NCBI RefSeq assembly: GCF_023091745.1 | Contig: NC_068921.1 | Coordinates: 10,186,001-10,250,000 of the forward strand | From: Budorcas taxicolor | Taxonomy: Eukaryota > Chordata > Mammalia > Artiodactyla > Bovidae | Length of the DNA: 64,000 bases | Direction: 5' to 3' | In this document: positions 33,050 through 43,606 of the stretch, piece by piece | Numbering within the stretch: position 1 is the stretch's first letter | Layout: the number at the start of each line of letters is the position of its first letter | Position numbers and translations under genes: made by a program | Notes under the pieces: model-generated | The model's input: the letters and a program-made list of their open reading frames with translations, nothing else | What the model was told of the DNA's origin: nothing | The model's database searches: none

Positions 33050-33285
33050 TAAAATAAATGATAGTAACCATGTGTTCAGTGCTTCATGATGATTATCAGG
33101 CTAAGCACTTCACATACATTCTGCTTTGTAGTCCTCCTAGCAGATTAGCTCTCTTAGCAAATCTATGCTCATATCTTATACTTGCATGACTTATAAGGAA
33201 GGGAAGGCTTAGAAAGACTATTTAAACTGTCCTCAAACACTTCATGGTGTAGTTAGGTTTCAATAAGCCAATGCTCTTAATGACT
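33050..33285 (-). mobile_element. MIR SINE, antisense
   Basis: Has 'ctaagcacttcacatacatt', 'gtagtcctcctagcagatta', then the degenerate core and 'gccaatgctcttaatgacta', which follow the antisense MIR order from tail to tRNA head. Confidence 0.65.
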
Positions 33286-33654
33286 ATACAAAATTTAACC
33301 ACTATATTTTAAAGGGCCTCTTAGAAAAATGAAGTGCAGCCATTTCCCTAACATACCAGTACAGATGGCCTCTAATGGACCCATAAGTCAAAATAATTCT
33401 GAGGACAAGCCCCTTGTCTTCAGAAAATATAGGAAAACAAGGGAATAATAATTATAAGATGAATCCAATATCTGAATCCAGGTCAGAAGACAATCACTTT
33501 TCTCCAAGTCCTCTTGTTTAGCCATATTTTCTACTTTAAATTATCTGATTTGATCTGATCATCCACCTGGCTGATTTCACATCCAATCCAACATTTTTTC
33601 CTTCACTGAATTGTGGACTCATGGAAACTAATGACTGAGCAAGTCAGCACTTGT
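33286..33654. other. Unique sequence; nothing recognised
   Basis: No repeat or coding frame supported in these roughly 370 bases. Confidence 0.55.
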
Positions 33655-33858
33655 GCAAGAGAACTGATACCTGAACAGTAGCCCTAGGTCTACATTTTAT
33701 GAGTTGTATGATCTTAAGTAAGTCAGTTAATCTCTCTGAGCATCAGTTGTCTCATAATTGAATGAGAATAATATATCCACGATATCTCACTCAGCAGAAT
33801 CTACTTAGAAAATGTATATATTAAAATACCTTGAAAGCTATGAAGCACTATAGAATTT
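33655..33858 (+). mobile_element. MIR SINE, sense
   Basis: The core is clear: 'agtaagtcagttaatctctc', 'tgagcatcagttgtctcata', followed by 'gagaataatatatcc' and a degenerate tail up to the BovB start. Confidence 0.75.
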
Positions 33859-34578
33859 TGATGAAAAAGGAGAGTGAAAAATTTGGTTTAAAGCTCAACA
33901 TTCAGAAAACGAAGATCATGGCATCCAGTCCCATCACTTCATGGGAAATAGATGGGGAGACAGTGGAAACAGTGTCAGACTTTATTTTTGGGGGCCCCCA
34001 AATCACTGCAGATGGTGACTACAGCCATGAAATTAAAAGACACTTACTCCTTGGAAGAAAAGTTAGGACCAACCTAGATAGCATATTCAAAAGCAGAGAC
34101 ATTACTTTGCAGACTAAGGTCCGTCTAGTCAAGGCTATGGTTTTTCCTGTGGTCATGTATGGATGTGAGAGTTGGACTGTGAAGAAGGCTGAGCACCAAA
34201 GAATTGATACTTTTGAACTGTGGTGTTGGAGAAGACTTCTAACAGTCCCTTGGACTGCAAGGAGATCCAACCAGTCCATTCTGAAGGAGATCAGCCCTGG
34301 GATTTCTTTGGAAGGAATGATGCTAAAGCTGAAACTCCAGTGCTTTGGCCACCTCATGCAAAGAGTTGACTCATTGGAAAGACTCTGATGCTGGGAGGGA
34401 TTGGGGGCAGGAGGAGAAGGGGACGACAGAGGATGAGATGGCTGGATGGCATCACTGACTCAATGGACGTGAGTCTGGGTGAACTCCAGAGTTGGTGATG
34501 GACAGGGAGGCCTGGCGTGCTGCAATTCATGGGGTGGCAAAGAGTCGGGCACGATTGAGCTACTGAACTGAACTGAAA
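33859..34578 (+). mobile_element. BovB LINE 3' fragment with long open frame
   Basis: Sense, from the end of the RT domain (KFGLKLNIQKTKIM) to the tail 'gaactgaactgaa'. The frame 33831-34388 is open for 185 codons, starting in the flanking MIR and running through SWEIDGETVETV, MVFPVVMYGCESW and PWTARRSNQS. It closes because of a missing A near 34380. Low divergence from 19498-20199 and 20905-21483 suggests these three are among the younger BovB copies. Confidence 0.95.
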
Positions 34579-34930
34579 AACTTTTGTTTGTTGTTTCTTC
34601 CTCTATATTGTCTTGGTGACCTTCTGTATATAGTTTTCAAGGACAGATACAAGACTCAAAATTATCTGGTGCAATTTATTCCCTAAATTTTGTTTTTCCT
34701 TGAAAAGGCTCTGATAAATTGCCTATACTTTACAAAACAAAGAAAATACTATTTTCTTTTATCTACTAAATTGCATAGCTTCCATCTTTCAAAGTATTGC
34801 TCAAAATCCAGTTATCAGTCTGTCTTCTAAGTCAACTTTCTTGCATAAAAATGAATCTGATGCAATGTCCCATAAAAGACACACTGCCATATTTCTCTAT
34901 ATACTTGATTACTATGTTGGCAATAAAATG
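34579..34930. other. Unique AT-rich sequence; nothing recognised
   Basis: No repeat or coding frame supported. Confidence 0.55.
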
Positions 34931-34934
34931 TAAT

Positions 34935-35114
34935 GTTAAGCACTTAAACTCTTGAGTTAGAGACCTGAATTCAGGTAATAGCTCCATTTATTAGTGATGT
35001 AATTTTGGTCAAATGGTATTACTCTGAGCCTCCATTCCTTTGTCTGTAAAATGGAGCTAAATAATGACACTTATAATATCCTGAAGATGATATATAACTT
35101 AAAACAGTTATGGT
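34935..35114 (+). mobile_element. MIR SINE, sense
   Basis: Has 'acctgaattcaggtaatagc', 'ctgagcctccattcctttgt', 'ctgtaaaatggagctaaata' and 'atgacacttataatatcctg': the standard MIR order. A Bov-tA follows directly. Confidence 0.8.
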
Positions 35115-35129
35115 ACCTTCCATAAATGA

Positions 35130-35325
35130 AGTGAAGTGAAAGTCGCTCAGTTGTGTCCGATTCCTTGCCACCCCTTGGACTATACAGTCCATGGAATTCT
35201 CCAGGCCAAAATACTGGAGTGTGTAGCCTTTCCCTTCTCCAGCAGATCTTCCCAACCCAGGGATTAAACCCAGGTCTCCCACATTGCAGGTGGATTCTTT
35301 ACCAACTGAGCCACAAGAGGGGCCC
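35130..35325 (-). mobile_element. Bov-tA SINE with perfect 15-bp target duplication
   Basis: Antisense: 'gaaagtcgctcagttgtgtc', 'ccatggaattctccaggcca', B-box complement 'gggattaaaccc', reversed head 'ccaactgagccacaagaggg'. The perfect direct repeat 'accttccataaatga' is at 35115-35129 and 35326-35340. A clear, comparatively recent insertion. Confidence 0.95.
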
Positions 35326-35406
35326 ACCTTCCATAAATGAGAGTTCAATTAACATCAGAAAGTATTATTCATCTATAATAGAAAGTATGATTCATGAATC
35401 TTATTG

Positions 35407-35935
35407 ATGTTACCAAGTCCCAGCTTGTATTGCTCACCACATGACAGGATAATAAATTGAGAGACAAAGGTTGGGGCAAGAAATAGTGACTTTATTTTGA
35501 GAGCCAGCAGACTGAGAAGATGGAAGAATAGAGTCCCAAAGAAGCATCTTTCTTGGGTTTGAATTCAGGCTTTTATACTAAAAAAGGAAGGAATGTGGCT
35601 AGTTGTTGCAAGCTTCTTGGTATCAGAATCTTTTGTTCTTGCAGATGTTCATGTAGGTCTGGTCACAATGTTCCTATAAACCTCCAGCAAGGCAAATGCT
35701 GTTCTCTCCAAATGAATGGAAAAGTGTTATACCTTTAAAGATCAGAGCCTTGAGAATGGGCTATTGTGTATATTTCAGGCAATAAGCAACCTTCCTTTAT
35801 AGAAGTGCAGAGCCAGCATGACTAACAGAGACAACAGATCACAAGATCAGAGCTAAAGGAATAGTTCCAATATGGAGTCAGTTTGTTTTTTTTCTCTGTT
35901 ACATTGGCATGTACTTTACATGCATAACAGAGTGT
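35407..35935 (-). mobile_element. Ruminant ERV LTR, antisense (probably solitary)
   Basis: Starts with TG ('tgttaccaagtcccagcttg'). On the minus strand an AATAAA polyadenylation signal lies at 35491-35496, inside a typical R/U5 layout ('tgactttattttgagagcc' on the + strand). I recognise the text ('ggttggggcaagaaatagtg', 'ggtctggtcacaatgttcct') as a common ruminant LTR but do not name the family. The right end is probably near 35935 and no target duplication was fixed. Confidence 0.65.
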
Positions 35936-37010
35936 ACTGGCGTGCACTATACAGCAAAAAGCTAGCACAACCACATGTTTCTCTTTTCTTAATCTTTTCT
36001 TCCTCCTCACATCACCTTTATATTCTATGATCCTCATATCCCTCTCAGTGATAATGTCTTGTTGTTGTATCTACTTTTCTGTTAATAAATGAGTTTCCAA
36101 CCCTAAAAGTAGGAAGCATTTTGTAATCAATTCAGATTATTCTTGCAATGAAACTCACCAGAAAGAACCATTGCACATCATACATCCATTAATACACAGA
36201 TACCATTTCTGTTGGGCTTTCCCAACATTTCTGAAACAGCTGGGAATAATCTCTACATCTTAAAATTTTTAGTTGATGTGCTTATGTTCTTCCAATTTGC
36301 ATGACCAGATCATGTTTCCTTATGTTCTTATCATTTGTAGTAGCAACATTTGGTGAATGTTTTAGAAGCTTTACTAAATTTTATGGAATTGTATCCTTGT
36401 AATTACGCAGTTATATTTCTGCAATCATTACATAATGTGATCTTTTAAGCTTCATTCTTCCATAGTCTGAACTTTTTCTTTAATCACGTGGTCTACTTTG
36501 CTACCATTTTCTCCCCAAGATTTTGCATGCACAGAAATGTTATTTGGCCACCATATTAATAGTAGGTCTGCTTCTCAGGATTGGAGCCACTTCTTCCAGT
36601 CTCATAAGAACTAATCTATAAACTGGAATAATGATTTACTAATTTGCCAGGAAAATATAACTACCACACTGATCAGGATGCTGGCATTCACATGATCATC
36701 ACATTCCCTGACACGCACGATACATAGGAAAGAGACAATCAGATGCCATGGAAAACTTATTTTCCTAGGTAATGAGCAAACATGCAGTTTCATGAGCAGA
36801 ACATTATTTCCATCTAAAGAATTACATGAGCAGCACCAGCACTGGTCCAACAAGCAAGGGATCAGAGAAATGGGAGTTAGAGAAATCACAGCATTAATAA
36901 GACTGGAGGAAAGGTTTTATCAACGGTACTTGAGTTTCTGAGTCGGCTGACTGAGGTTTCCTCTTCCATGGTCAGCGCGTTAAAGAACCCAGCTAAAGAA
37001 TTCTCTCTCT
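35936..37010. other. Unassigned; possibly internal ERV remnant
   Basis: About 1.1 kb right of the antisense LTR, where env or pol remnants of an antisense provirus would be expected. The part at 36560-36900 feels repeat-like ('ggcattcacatgatcatcac', 'tgccatggaaaacttatttt'). A 92-codon minus-strand frame at 36611-36889 shows no motif I can assign. It may also be unique sequence. Confidence 0.35.
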
Positions 37011-37018
37011 CCTTCTTT

Positions 37019-37238
37019 CCCACAGGCTAATTCACTTCAGTCATGTCCACATCTTCACCACCCTATGGACTGTAGGCCGCCAGGCTCCTCTGTCCTTGGA
37101 ATTCTCCAGGCAGGAATACTGGAGTGGTTTGCCATGCCCTTCTTCAGGGTATCTTCCCAATGCAGGGATCGAACCAGCAGCTCTTAGGTCTCCTGCACTG
37201 GCAAGCAGGCTATTTACCACTAGCACCACTTGGGAATC
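37019..37238 (-). mobile_element. Bov-tA SINE, antisense, with 8-bp target duplication
   Basis: Has 'ttcacttcagtcatgtccac', 'ccaggctcctctgtccttgg', 'gcagggatcgaaccagcagc' and 'accactagcaccacttggga'. The 'ccttcttt' direct repeat is at 37011-37018 and 37239-37246. Confidence 0.9.
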
Positions 37239-37246
37239 CCTTCTTT

Positions 37247-37600
37247 AATTGATGAATATATTCTTTCTTTAATTGTATTAAAATATTCAATGCAGGTTAT
37301 AATTATCTGCAATGTAATTTCGCACTTGTCTACTCTGGTTTGACACTTACTGATTTTACTTTTTAACTCCATAAATAGTCTTACTTCCTTCATGTGAATT
37401 CCTGGGCAAAAATCCCATTCTAATTTTGGTAAAATTTCCAAACCAATAAGAGTTTAAGCTAAGAATATTAGCCATTTCACAGGAATTTTTTTCCTTAAGA
37501 AAAAAATTACTCACACACACACTAACACACAGGAATGTTTTGGCACATAAACAATAGCTTGAAAACCAAACTGTAAAAAGGAATTCACTTTGGTTTGGGG
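37247..37600. other. Unique AT-rich sequence with a short CA tract
   Basis: No gene or repeat family recognised. A small imperfect CA tract is at 37512-37530. Confidence 0.55.
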
Positions 37601-37793
37601 CAGTTGCTCAGTCATGTCCAGCTCTTTGCAAGCATATGGACTGTAGCCCACCAGGCTCCTCTGTCCGTGGTATTTTCCAGGCAAGAATACTGGAGTGGGT
37701 ACCCATTTCTTTCTCCAGGGGATCTTCCAGACCAAGGGATCTAACCAACATCTCCTGCATTGGCAGGCAGGTTCTTTACCACTGAGTCACCTG
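37601..37793 (-). mobile_element. Bov-tA SINE, antisense
   Basis: Has 'gttgctcagtcatgtccagc', 'accaggctcctctgtccgtg', 'agaatactggagtgggtacc' and 'ttctttaccactgagtcacc'. Confidence 0.92.
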
Positions 37794-37997
37794 TGTTTCT
37801 CCAAATACATTCTGGCCTTCTTCTCTCACTGATTCATTCTACTCCTGCAGAAGGGGCCTGACTTCTTTGATTGGTAATTTTTGAAAGAATGACCACTTAG
37901 GTTACTCAGTACAGCTTTATTGTTCATCCTTTTGAGAGCAAGCTCATCTCCATGTCCAAACCATTGGTCCAGTTATCTAGGAATGATGGGGTGGGAA

Positions 37998-38201
37998 ACT
38001 GAAAGTGTTAGTCGCTCAGTCGTGTCTGACTCTTTGTGAACCTGTAGACTGTAGCCTGCCAGGCCCATGGAATTCTCCAGGCAAGAATACTGGAGTGGGT
38101 TGTCATTTCCTACTCCTGGGGATCTTCCACTCCCAGGGACAGAACCCAGGTCTCCTGCACTGCAGGCAGATTCTTTACCATCTGAGCCACCAGGGGAGCC
38201 C
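37998..38201 (-). mobile_element. Bov-tA SINE, antisense
   Basis: Has 'gaaagtgttagtcgctcagt', a small deletion after 'agcctgccaggcc', then 'agaatactggagtgggttgt' and the full reversed head 'tctgagccaccaggggagcc'. Confidence 0.93.
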
Positions 38202-40575
38202 TTGCCTAATTCTGGGGTTTGGTATTATAGAGCCCACTTTATTAACAGATTCTGAGTCCTACCCTCAAATTTGGCTGCGATGGATGTGTTGCTTTATCCT
38301 TTTTTACCTCTCATTTCTCAACTCACTCACCAGTAGGGTGGGAGATTGGTATACCGTTTGCTAGCCTAATCCCTTGGAAATTCCACATCTAGTGCCTGCT
38401 AAGTTATTAGGAGTCTTAATCCACAAGTTTATGAACTTCAGGTGACTTAGCAGCAACCTTAGGATCAACAATTTGCTCTTCAGCCTATTGAAGACACGAG
38501 ATTATTTGTTTAGAAGTGTTTTATGGTCCAGTGCACACATTTCTTTCTAAAATGCAGCAGCACAAAGCTTCCCTCGTGCCATTTCAGCACTAATATGCTT
38601 CTGAGACCACACAGGTCCAAAAGGATGCACTTTCCCTTCCCAAAGACATTCTTAAGCCAGGCACTATAATTAATTCTTTGGGGGCAATGTAGCAGGGAAC
38701 AACTCCTGGGACCATTTTCACTTATACACCAGCTTTTGTGTGAAAGGCGAGATGTGTTTAGCTCCAAGTTTCAATTACTTCTGCCTTTTCTCTAGCTGCC
38801 CACATTAGGTCACGTGGCTGGTAGCAAAATCTTTTCAGGACCCTCGTGTAACAGTGCAGATAAAGTACAACAGAATTCTCTTCCTTCTTAATGAGAAAGC
38901 TTTTCCAAACTTGACAAAACAGAACTGTCTGACCACTTGATTTGAGTCTTTATGAAGTAAATTTATTCCCAATCAATTCCCTCTGTTCACAAGTAGATTT
39001 AGCTTTTCATTAAGATTTGTTAGGATAGTGATATTCAGTATTTGCTGAGTCTCTCAGTAAGATACTGAATTTATTGGCTACCTTTTCATCTTCTTTCAAG
39101 GCTGTTCAGCTTCAGCAAACAAATTTTAAAAAGTCATTTTTCCACTGAGAGAACGACGTTGACTCCTTGTTGGAATTCTGATTACACAGTACACCCTTTA
39201 CATGTAAATTTCAGAAGTAGATACAGTTGCTGAAATCTCTCTTTCTTATTTTATTGATTAAAGTATTCTTTTTTAAAAACTACTAATTCCTCCTGCTCAG
39301 ATCTCTTTGACATTTAGATAGCTACCATAAAACTGGTCAAGTGGTTGCAAAAATTCTTCAAGTGGCAACCTCATCAAAAGAGCATAATCATGAAAATAAT
39401 CACTGACTATTCTCCTCTAGAATGTTCTGTATGGGAGGAATCTGGCAACTGAGTCATAGACTTAGACTTTCCATATGGCAATGAGAACTCTTGTTTATTG
39501 TTGACTCAATCAGGCATGTGATAATCCTTTAATTTCCTAAAGTTAAAAAAGCTATTATAGTATTCCCAAGTACTCAAACATCCTTTGCAACACACTTTTT
39601 TTTTTTCTGCTTAGAATCAAACTGCAAAGAGTGTGGTTAAAATACCTTTTATCCGCTATGCTCCCCAGCTACAAAGGCAGTTTGCATGAGGGAAACACAA
39701 TTTTAACATACTCTGTCTTCATCCAGCATCCTCTCCTGTAACCCAGTGTCAAATTGTGACATCCTTTGAATCATGTTCATTTGGGGATTTGGTTATGCAG
39801 TTAAAGACTGAAACTCAGAGCAAGACGGAAGCTTAGAAAGCTGCAGATCACTGTATTGCCACCCTCAAGGTTCCAGACATCCCTTAATTATCATCAGTTA
39901 AAAGTCTCTCAATATCCTCTGTCAATGGAACTTGAGAATATCATCGGTCTAAAAAGCACCAGGAAAGTAAGCTATCATGCACAATATTGTTGTAACTTTA
40001 GACTGACCTTTATACTAGAACAAGTAGATCCTATATGGTAGTAAAGCTTGAGTGTTAAAAAGGAAAAAAAAAGTAGTGAAGGAAATCTTTAAGGGAGGAA
40101 GCCAGCAGAAACTTGAGCTGGAGGTGAAATCAGCGATAGATAAGCTCTCAAAATGCCTTTCCCTGGAGGACAGCACTTCCTCTATATCACCTAGGTTGAT
40201 CCTAAGACAGTTGTGTTTTTTATTTTTTTTTTTAACTCAGGAGTCTTCTTTCAGGCTTTTTGAAATCTTCGAGATAGCACTGTCAGCAGCAGATGAGATG
40301 AAGATTTACAGCTGGTGTCAGTAGCATATTAATGTCTTTGCAGTATGTCATGTCTTCTGAGTTTCCACAGTGGTCCCAACATAAATTTTGACTGATGACA
40401 TAAAAGGATGGAGAAGTCTTTAGGGATACAGGAGATGAGGCCCTTCAGTTAGGTGGAGAAGGAGGGAGAAGAGCGTGGGGCAGGGCTCTCTAGTGGTTTC
40501 TATAAACTCTTAGTGGTTATGGTTCTCAGCAACTTAGTCTAAAAGAGTGCATGTTACACAGTGCCATCTAAAGCA
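38202..40575. other. Apparently unique sequence, about 2.4 kb; no gene seen
   Basis: The longest stretch here free of recognisable repeats apart from 50821-52989 and 2951-5368. The first two thirds read as ordinary AT-rich intergenic or intronic DNA. No exon-like frame with splice context stands out. A T-run is at 39597-39606 and an A/T-rich patch near 40220. Confidence 0.55.
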
Positions 40576-40721
40576 CGGTTCTCAAGAGCGGCATGTTTAT
40601 ATTTTGGACTGGATAATTTATTGTGCGTGGTTGTCCTGCGCACTATAGAATCATCTCTGGCCTCTGCCACTAGATGTCAGTAGAACTCACCCCTCTGGTT
40701 GTGGCAATCAACATTGCCTCC

Positions 40722-40941
40722 CTGCATGCTAAGTCGCTTCCGTTGTGTCCCACTCTTTGGACCCTATGGACTACAACCCACCAGGCTCCTCTGTCCATGG
40801 GATTCTCCAGGCAAGAATACTGGAGTGGGTTGCCATTTCCTTCTCCAGGGGATCTTCCCGACCCAGGGACTGAACCCACGTCTCTTACGTCTCCTGCTTT
40901 GGCAGGAGGGTTCTCTACCACTGGTGCCACCTGGGAGTGCC
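40722..40941 (-). mobile_element. Bov-tA SINE, antisense
   Basis: Has 'gcatgctaagtcgcttccgt', 'ccaggctcctctgtccatgg', 'agaatactggagtgggttgc' and 'ctctaccactggtgccacct'. Nearly complete. Confidence 0.93.
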
Positions 40942-40966
40942 CAGTATTTCGGACCAGGGGCTTGGC

Positions 40967-41124
40967 GAAAGTGAAAAGTGAAAATGTTAGTTGCTCAGTT
41001 GTGTTGGACTCCTTGTGGTCCCATGGATTGTAGCCCACCAGACTCCTCTGTCCACGGAATTCTCCAGGCAAGAATACTGGAGTGGGTTGCCATTCCTTTC
41101 TCCAAGGGATCTTCCCAACCCATG
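40967..41124 (-). mobile_element. Bov-tA SINE lacking the tRNA-like head, antisense
   Basis: Has 'gaaagtgaaaagtgaaaatg', 'ttagttgctcagttgtgttg', 'ccagactcctctgtccacgg' and 'ttctccaagggatcttccca', stopping before the head. That is a 5'-truncated copy, next to the previous one in the same orientation. Confidence 0.9.
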
Positions 41125-41196
41125 GACCAAATGAGAACCAATGACCCAAAGCAGCACAAGTACATCTCACTGAATTTTCCATCATTTTAGCCAGTT

Positions 41197-41198
<2 letters not shown>

Positions 41199-41238
<40 letters not shown>
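41199..41238. repeat. (AC)20 microsatellite
   Basis: Forty uninterrupted bases of AC repeat. Pure arrays of this length are usually polymorphic in length. Confidence 0.98.
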
Positions 41239-41240
<2 letters not shown>

Positions 41241-41443
41241 TACCTATGTATTTGAACTGTTTTTAAGTACTTTTTAATGATTAATTTTATAAAATTGTGT
41301 TCTATAAGGTTAAAAATCTCTCAAAGTTTAAAAAATTGTCTATTTAATTTTCAGATTCAAATTGTAGCATCATCTACAGCAGCAGAACCCCTGCTTATAG
41401 ATGTTGAATCCAAAATTTTTGGAAAGTAAGCTTAAGGTACTTT

Positions 41444-41788
41444 CAGTTCAGTTCAGTTCAGTTCAATCGCTCAGTGGTGTCTGACTCTTTGCAACCCCAT
41501 GAATCCCAGCACACCAGGCCTCCCTGTCCATCACCAACTCCTGGAGTTCACACAGACTCATGTCCATCGAGTCCGTGATGCCATCCAGCCACCTCATCCT
41601 CTGTCATCCCCTTCTCCTCCTGCCCCCAACCCCTCCCAGCATCAGAGTCTTTTCCAATGAGTCAACTGTTCACATGAGGTGGCCAAAGTACTGGTGTTTC
41701 AGCTTTAGCATCATTCTTTCCAAAGAAATCCCAGGGCTGATCTCCTTCAGAATGGACCGGTTGGATCTCCTTGCAGTCCAAGGGACTC
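41444..41788 (-). mobile_element. BovB LINE 3' end, antisense
   Basis: Begins with the tail repeats ('agttcagttcagttcagttc'), contains 'cagcacaccaggcctccctg' and 'ggttggatctccttgcagtc', and ends at 'caagggactc'. 'acttt' may be a short target duplication. Confidence 0.95.
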
Positions 41789-41867
41789 ACTTTAGCAAGT
41801 TTAAAATTTCTTTCACAAAGTTTTAGGAAGAGTAATTCACATAATTATGATACCAGACAATTTAAAA

Positions 41868-42060
41868 ATGAAGGACTGTGTTTTCCTCATTTCATTTAGA
41901 CCTCTCAATAACCCCGTACCCTAAGCATTATCTCTGTTTTGTAGAAGAGAGTCTAAGTGACTTGTCTTAGAGAACATAAAAGAGTTCTGGAGGATCCAGT
42001 AATCAAACTCATGTCTTTTGACTCTAAAACCAGCCATTATCCAACAGATAACTTGGTGCC
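41868..42060 (-). mobile_element. MIR SINE, antisense
   Basis: Has 'gacctctcaataaccccgta', 'attatctctgttttgtagaa', 'ctaagtgacttgtcttagag' and 'aatcaaactcatgtcttttg'. Antisense MIR order with moderate divergence. Confidence 0.8.
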
Positions 42061-42782
42061 TCTGCTAATGAAGTTTAAGTACCAAGAAAAACATTCTCAT
42101 TACTACAATGAGAAGGCACAGAGAAAGAGAGAGACTGATGTATCTGAACCAGTATAGCAGATTAGATAGGTTTTCTGGGTAGGTTTGCAGGTTTCATTTT
42201 AATTGTGGTGAAAAAATATATATAAAATTCACCATCTAAGCCATTTTTAAGTGTGGTCTTAGTAGGCTTAATTATATGTACATTTCTGTGCAATAAACCT
42301 CTAGGAATTTTTCATCTTACAAAATTGAATCTCTACATCCAATGAACATTAACTCTCCTTCCCCCCTCCTCCCTGACCCTGGGAATTGCAATTCTTTCTG
42401 TTTCTAAGAGTTTGACTACTTTGTATGCCTCATATAAGTGGAATTACTGAGTATTTATTTGTGATCGGCTTATCTCAATTACCATAATGTCCTCAAATTT
42501 CCTCCATGATATACGAAATGACAAGATTCCCGTCTTTCCCATGGATGAGTATTATTACATTGTTTATGCATATATACTGCATTTTTCTCCATTCATCTGT
42601 TAATAGAAACTTATGTTGTTTCTCTATCATGACTATAATGAGAAATGCTACAGTGAACATGAGACTGCAAATCTCTCTTCAAGATCCCCTTTTCAATTCT
42701 TTTGGATATATACCTAGAAGTTAGAACTGCTGGATCGTATGGTAATTTTTTTTTTTTTTTTGAAGAACCTCTATACTGCTTA

Positions 42783-43000
42783 GGCTTCCCAGATAGCACT
42801 AGTGGTTAAGAACCCGCCTGCCAATGCAGGAGACATAAAAGACATGAGTTCAATCCCTAGGTTGGGAAGATCCCCTGGAGAAGGGCATGGCGACCCACTC
42901 CAGTATTCTTGCTGCAGAATTCAATGGACAGAGGAGCCTAAGGGGCTACAGTAGTCCATGGGGTCGGAAACAGCCAGAAGCAACTTCCCACACATGCATG
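42783..43000 (+). mobile_element. Bov-tA SINE in L1M
   Basis: Sense: 'ggcttcccagatagcactag', 'gttcaatccctaggttggga' (B-box), 'agatcccctggagaagggca' and 'gtagtccatggggtcggaaa'. The direct repeat 'tactgctta'/'tactgttta' is at 42774-42782 and 43001-43009. The L1 text is continuous across it. Confidence 0.92.
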
Positions 43001-43117
43001 TACTGTTTATCAGAGCAGTTGCCTCATTTTATATTCCTATTAGCAGTGCACAAAATATGACTATTTTTGCAGATCTTTGTTGACATCTTTCACAATTTTT
43101 TCACGTTTTTTCACAAA

Positions 43118-43204
43118 GATGTCCATCCATGAGAAAGAAGGGAATCTTGTTTGGCATATCACGGAGGAAATTTGAGGACATCAAGCTAATTGAAATAAGC
43201 TGAT
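43118..43204 (+). repeat. Inverted duplication of 42461-42549 within the same L1
   Basis: Reads as sense L1 in an otherwise antisense element. It aligns with the reverse complement of 42461-42549 with about one difference in six bases and a small gap. Both share 'ggaggaaatttgaggacat' and the '...aattg...gatcacaaat' pattern. This suggests a copy of the nearby segment rather than an independent L1 insertion, though the latter is not excluded. Confidence 0.65.
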
Positions 43205-43295
43205 CACAAATCACAACAAGTGGTAACAACAGAACCCTTGCTATTTTCCGCTTTTCTTCCCCCACAATGGCCATCCTAACAGGTGTGAGGTCAAG

Positions 43296-43606
43296 ACTGT
43301 TAACAGGCCTTAACTCTGCTGACTGTTGGCCAGAGAGACCCATTCCTTGCTTCACAAACCTCTCCATAGACAGGTCAGAAGGCAGCATCCCTCAGAGTGA
43401 GCCACTAAAAGCAGGATAGGGCGTGCTTAGGGAGGGAACTGCAGCCCTTCTGTAACCTAACCTTGGAAGTGACCATTGTCACTTCACAGCCTCCTTTTCA
43501 GAGGGTAAAGAATCAAAACATGCAGCTAGGGAATCACCTAGGGGAGTTTGTTCCAGAGGGCAGGATCATTGGGAACCATCTGAGAGGCCCTACCACACAA
43601 ATCTGT
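43296..43606 (+). mobile_element. MLT1-type LTR (ERVL-MaLR), sense
   Basis: Has 'aacctaaccttggaagtgac', 'cattgtcacttcacagcctc', 'gcaggatcattgggaaccat' and 'ctgagaggccctaccacac'. This is the 3' half of an MLT1-type LTR. Its 5' half is degenerate. Confidence 0.75.

Larger units (their letters stand above)
40576..41150 (+). mobile_element. MER5A-type hAT transposon fossil, split by two SINEs
   Basis: The left part, 40576-40721, reads 'ggttctcaagagcggcatgt', 'ggactggataatttattgtg', 'tctctggcctctgccactag' and 'gttgtggcaatcaacattgc', which follows MER5A. A terminal piece resembling its inverted repeat, 'atgagaaccaatga', occurs at about 41130-41145. The 400 bases between are SINE sequence. MER5A elements are non-autonomous Charlie-type hAT transposons. 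Confidence 0.7.
42185..43295 (-). mobile_element. L1M LINE 3' region, antisense, with a SINE and an inverted duplication inside
   Basis: Landmarks: 'aaaattcaccatctaagcca' (42226), 'cctcatataagtggaattac' (42428), 'attcttttggatatatacct' (42696), 'gctggatcgtatggtaattt' (42729), 'attagcagtgcacaaaatat' (43038), 'atggccatcctaacaggtgt' (43267). Together these are an antisense L1 3' part. Bov-tA at 42783-43000 and an inverted copy of 42461-42549 at 43118-43204 interrupt it. Confidence 0.85.

Noticed and set aside
33831..34388. 185-codon frame as a host gene
   Set aside because: It is the C-terminal coding part of BovB; the first codons come from the flanking MIR by chance.
41439..41470. TTCAG-type short tandem repeats at several sites (also 14907, 26035, 27058) as possible CRISPR or telomere-like arrays
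   Set aside because: They are the normal 3' tail of BovB (CTGAACTGAA in sense); no spacers.
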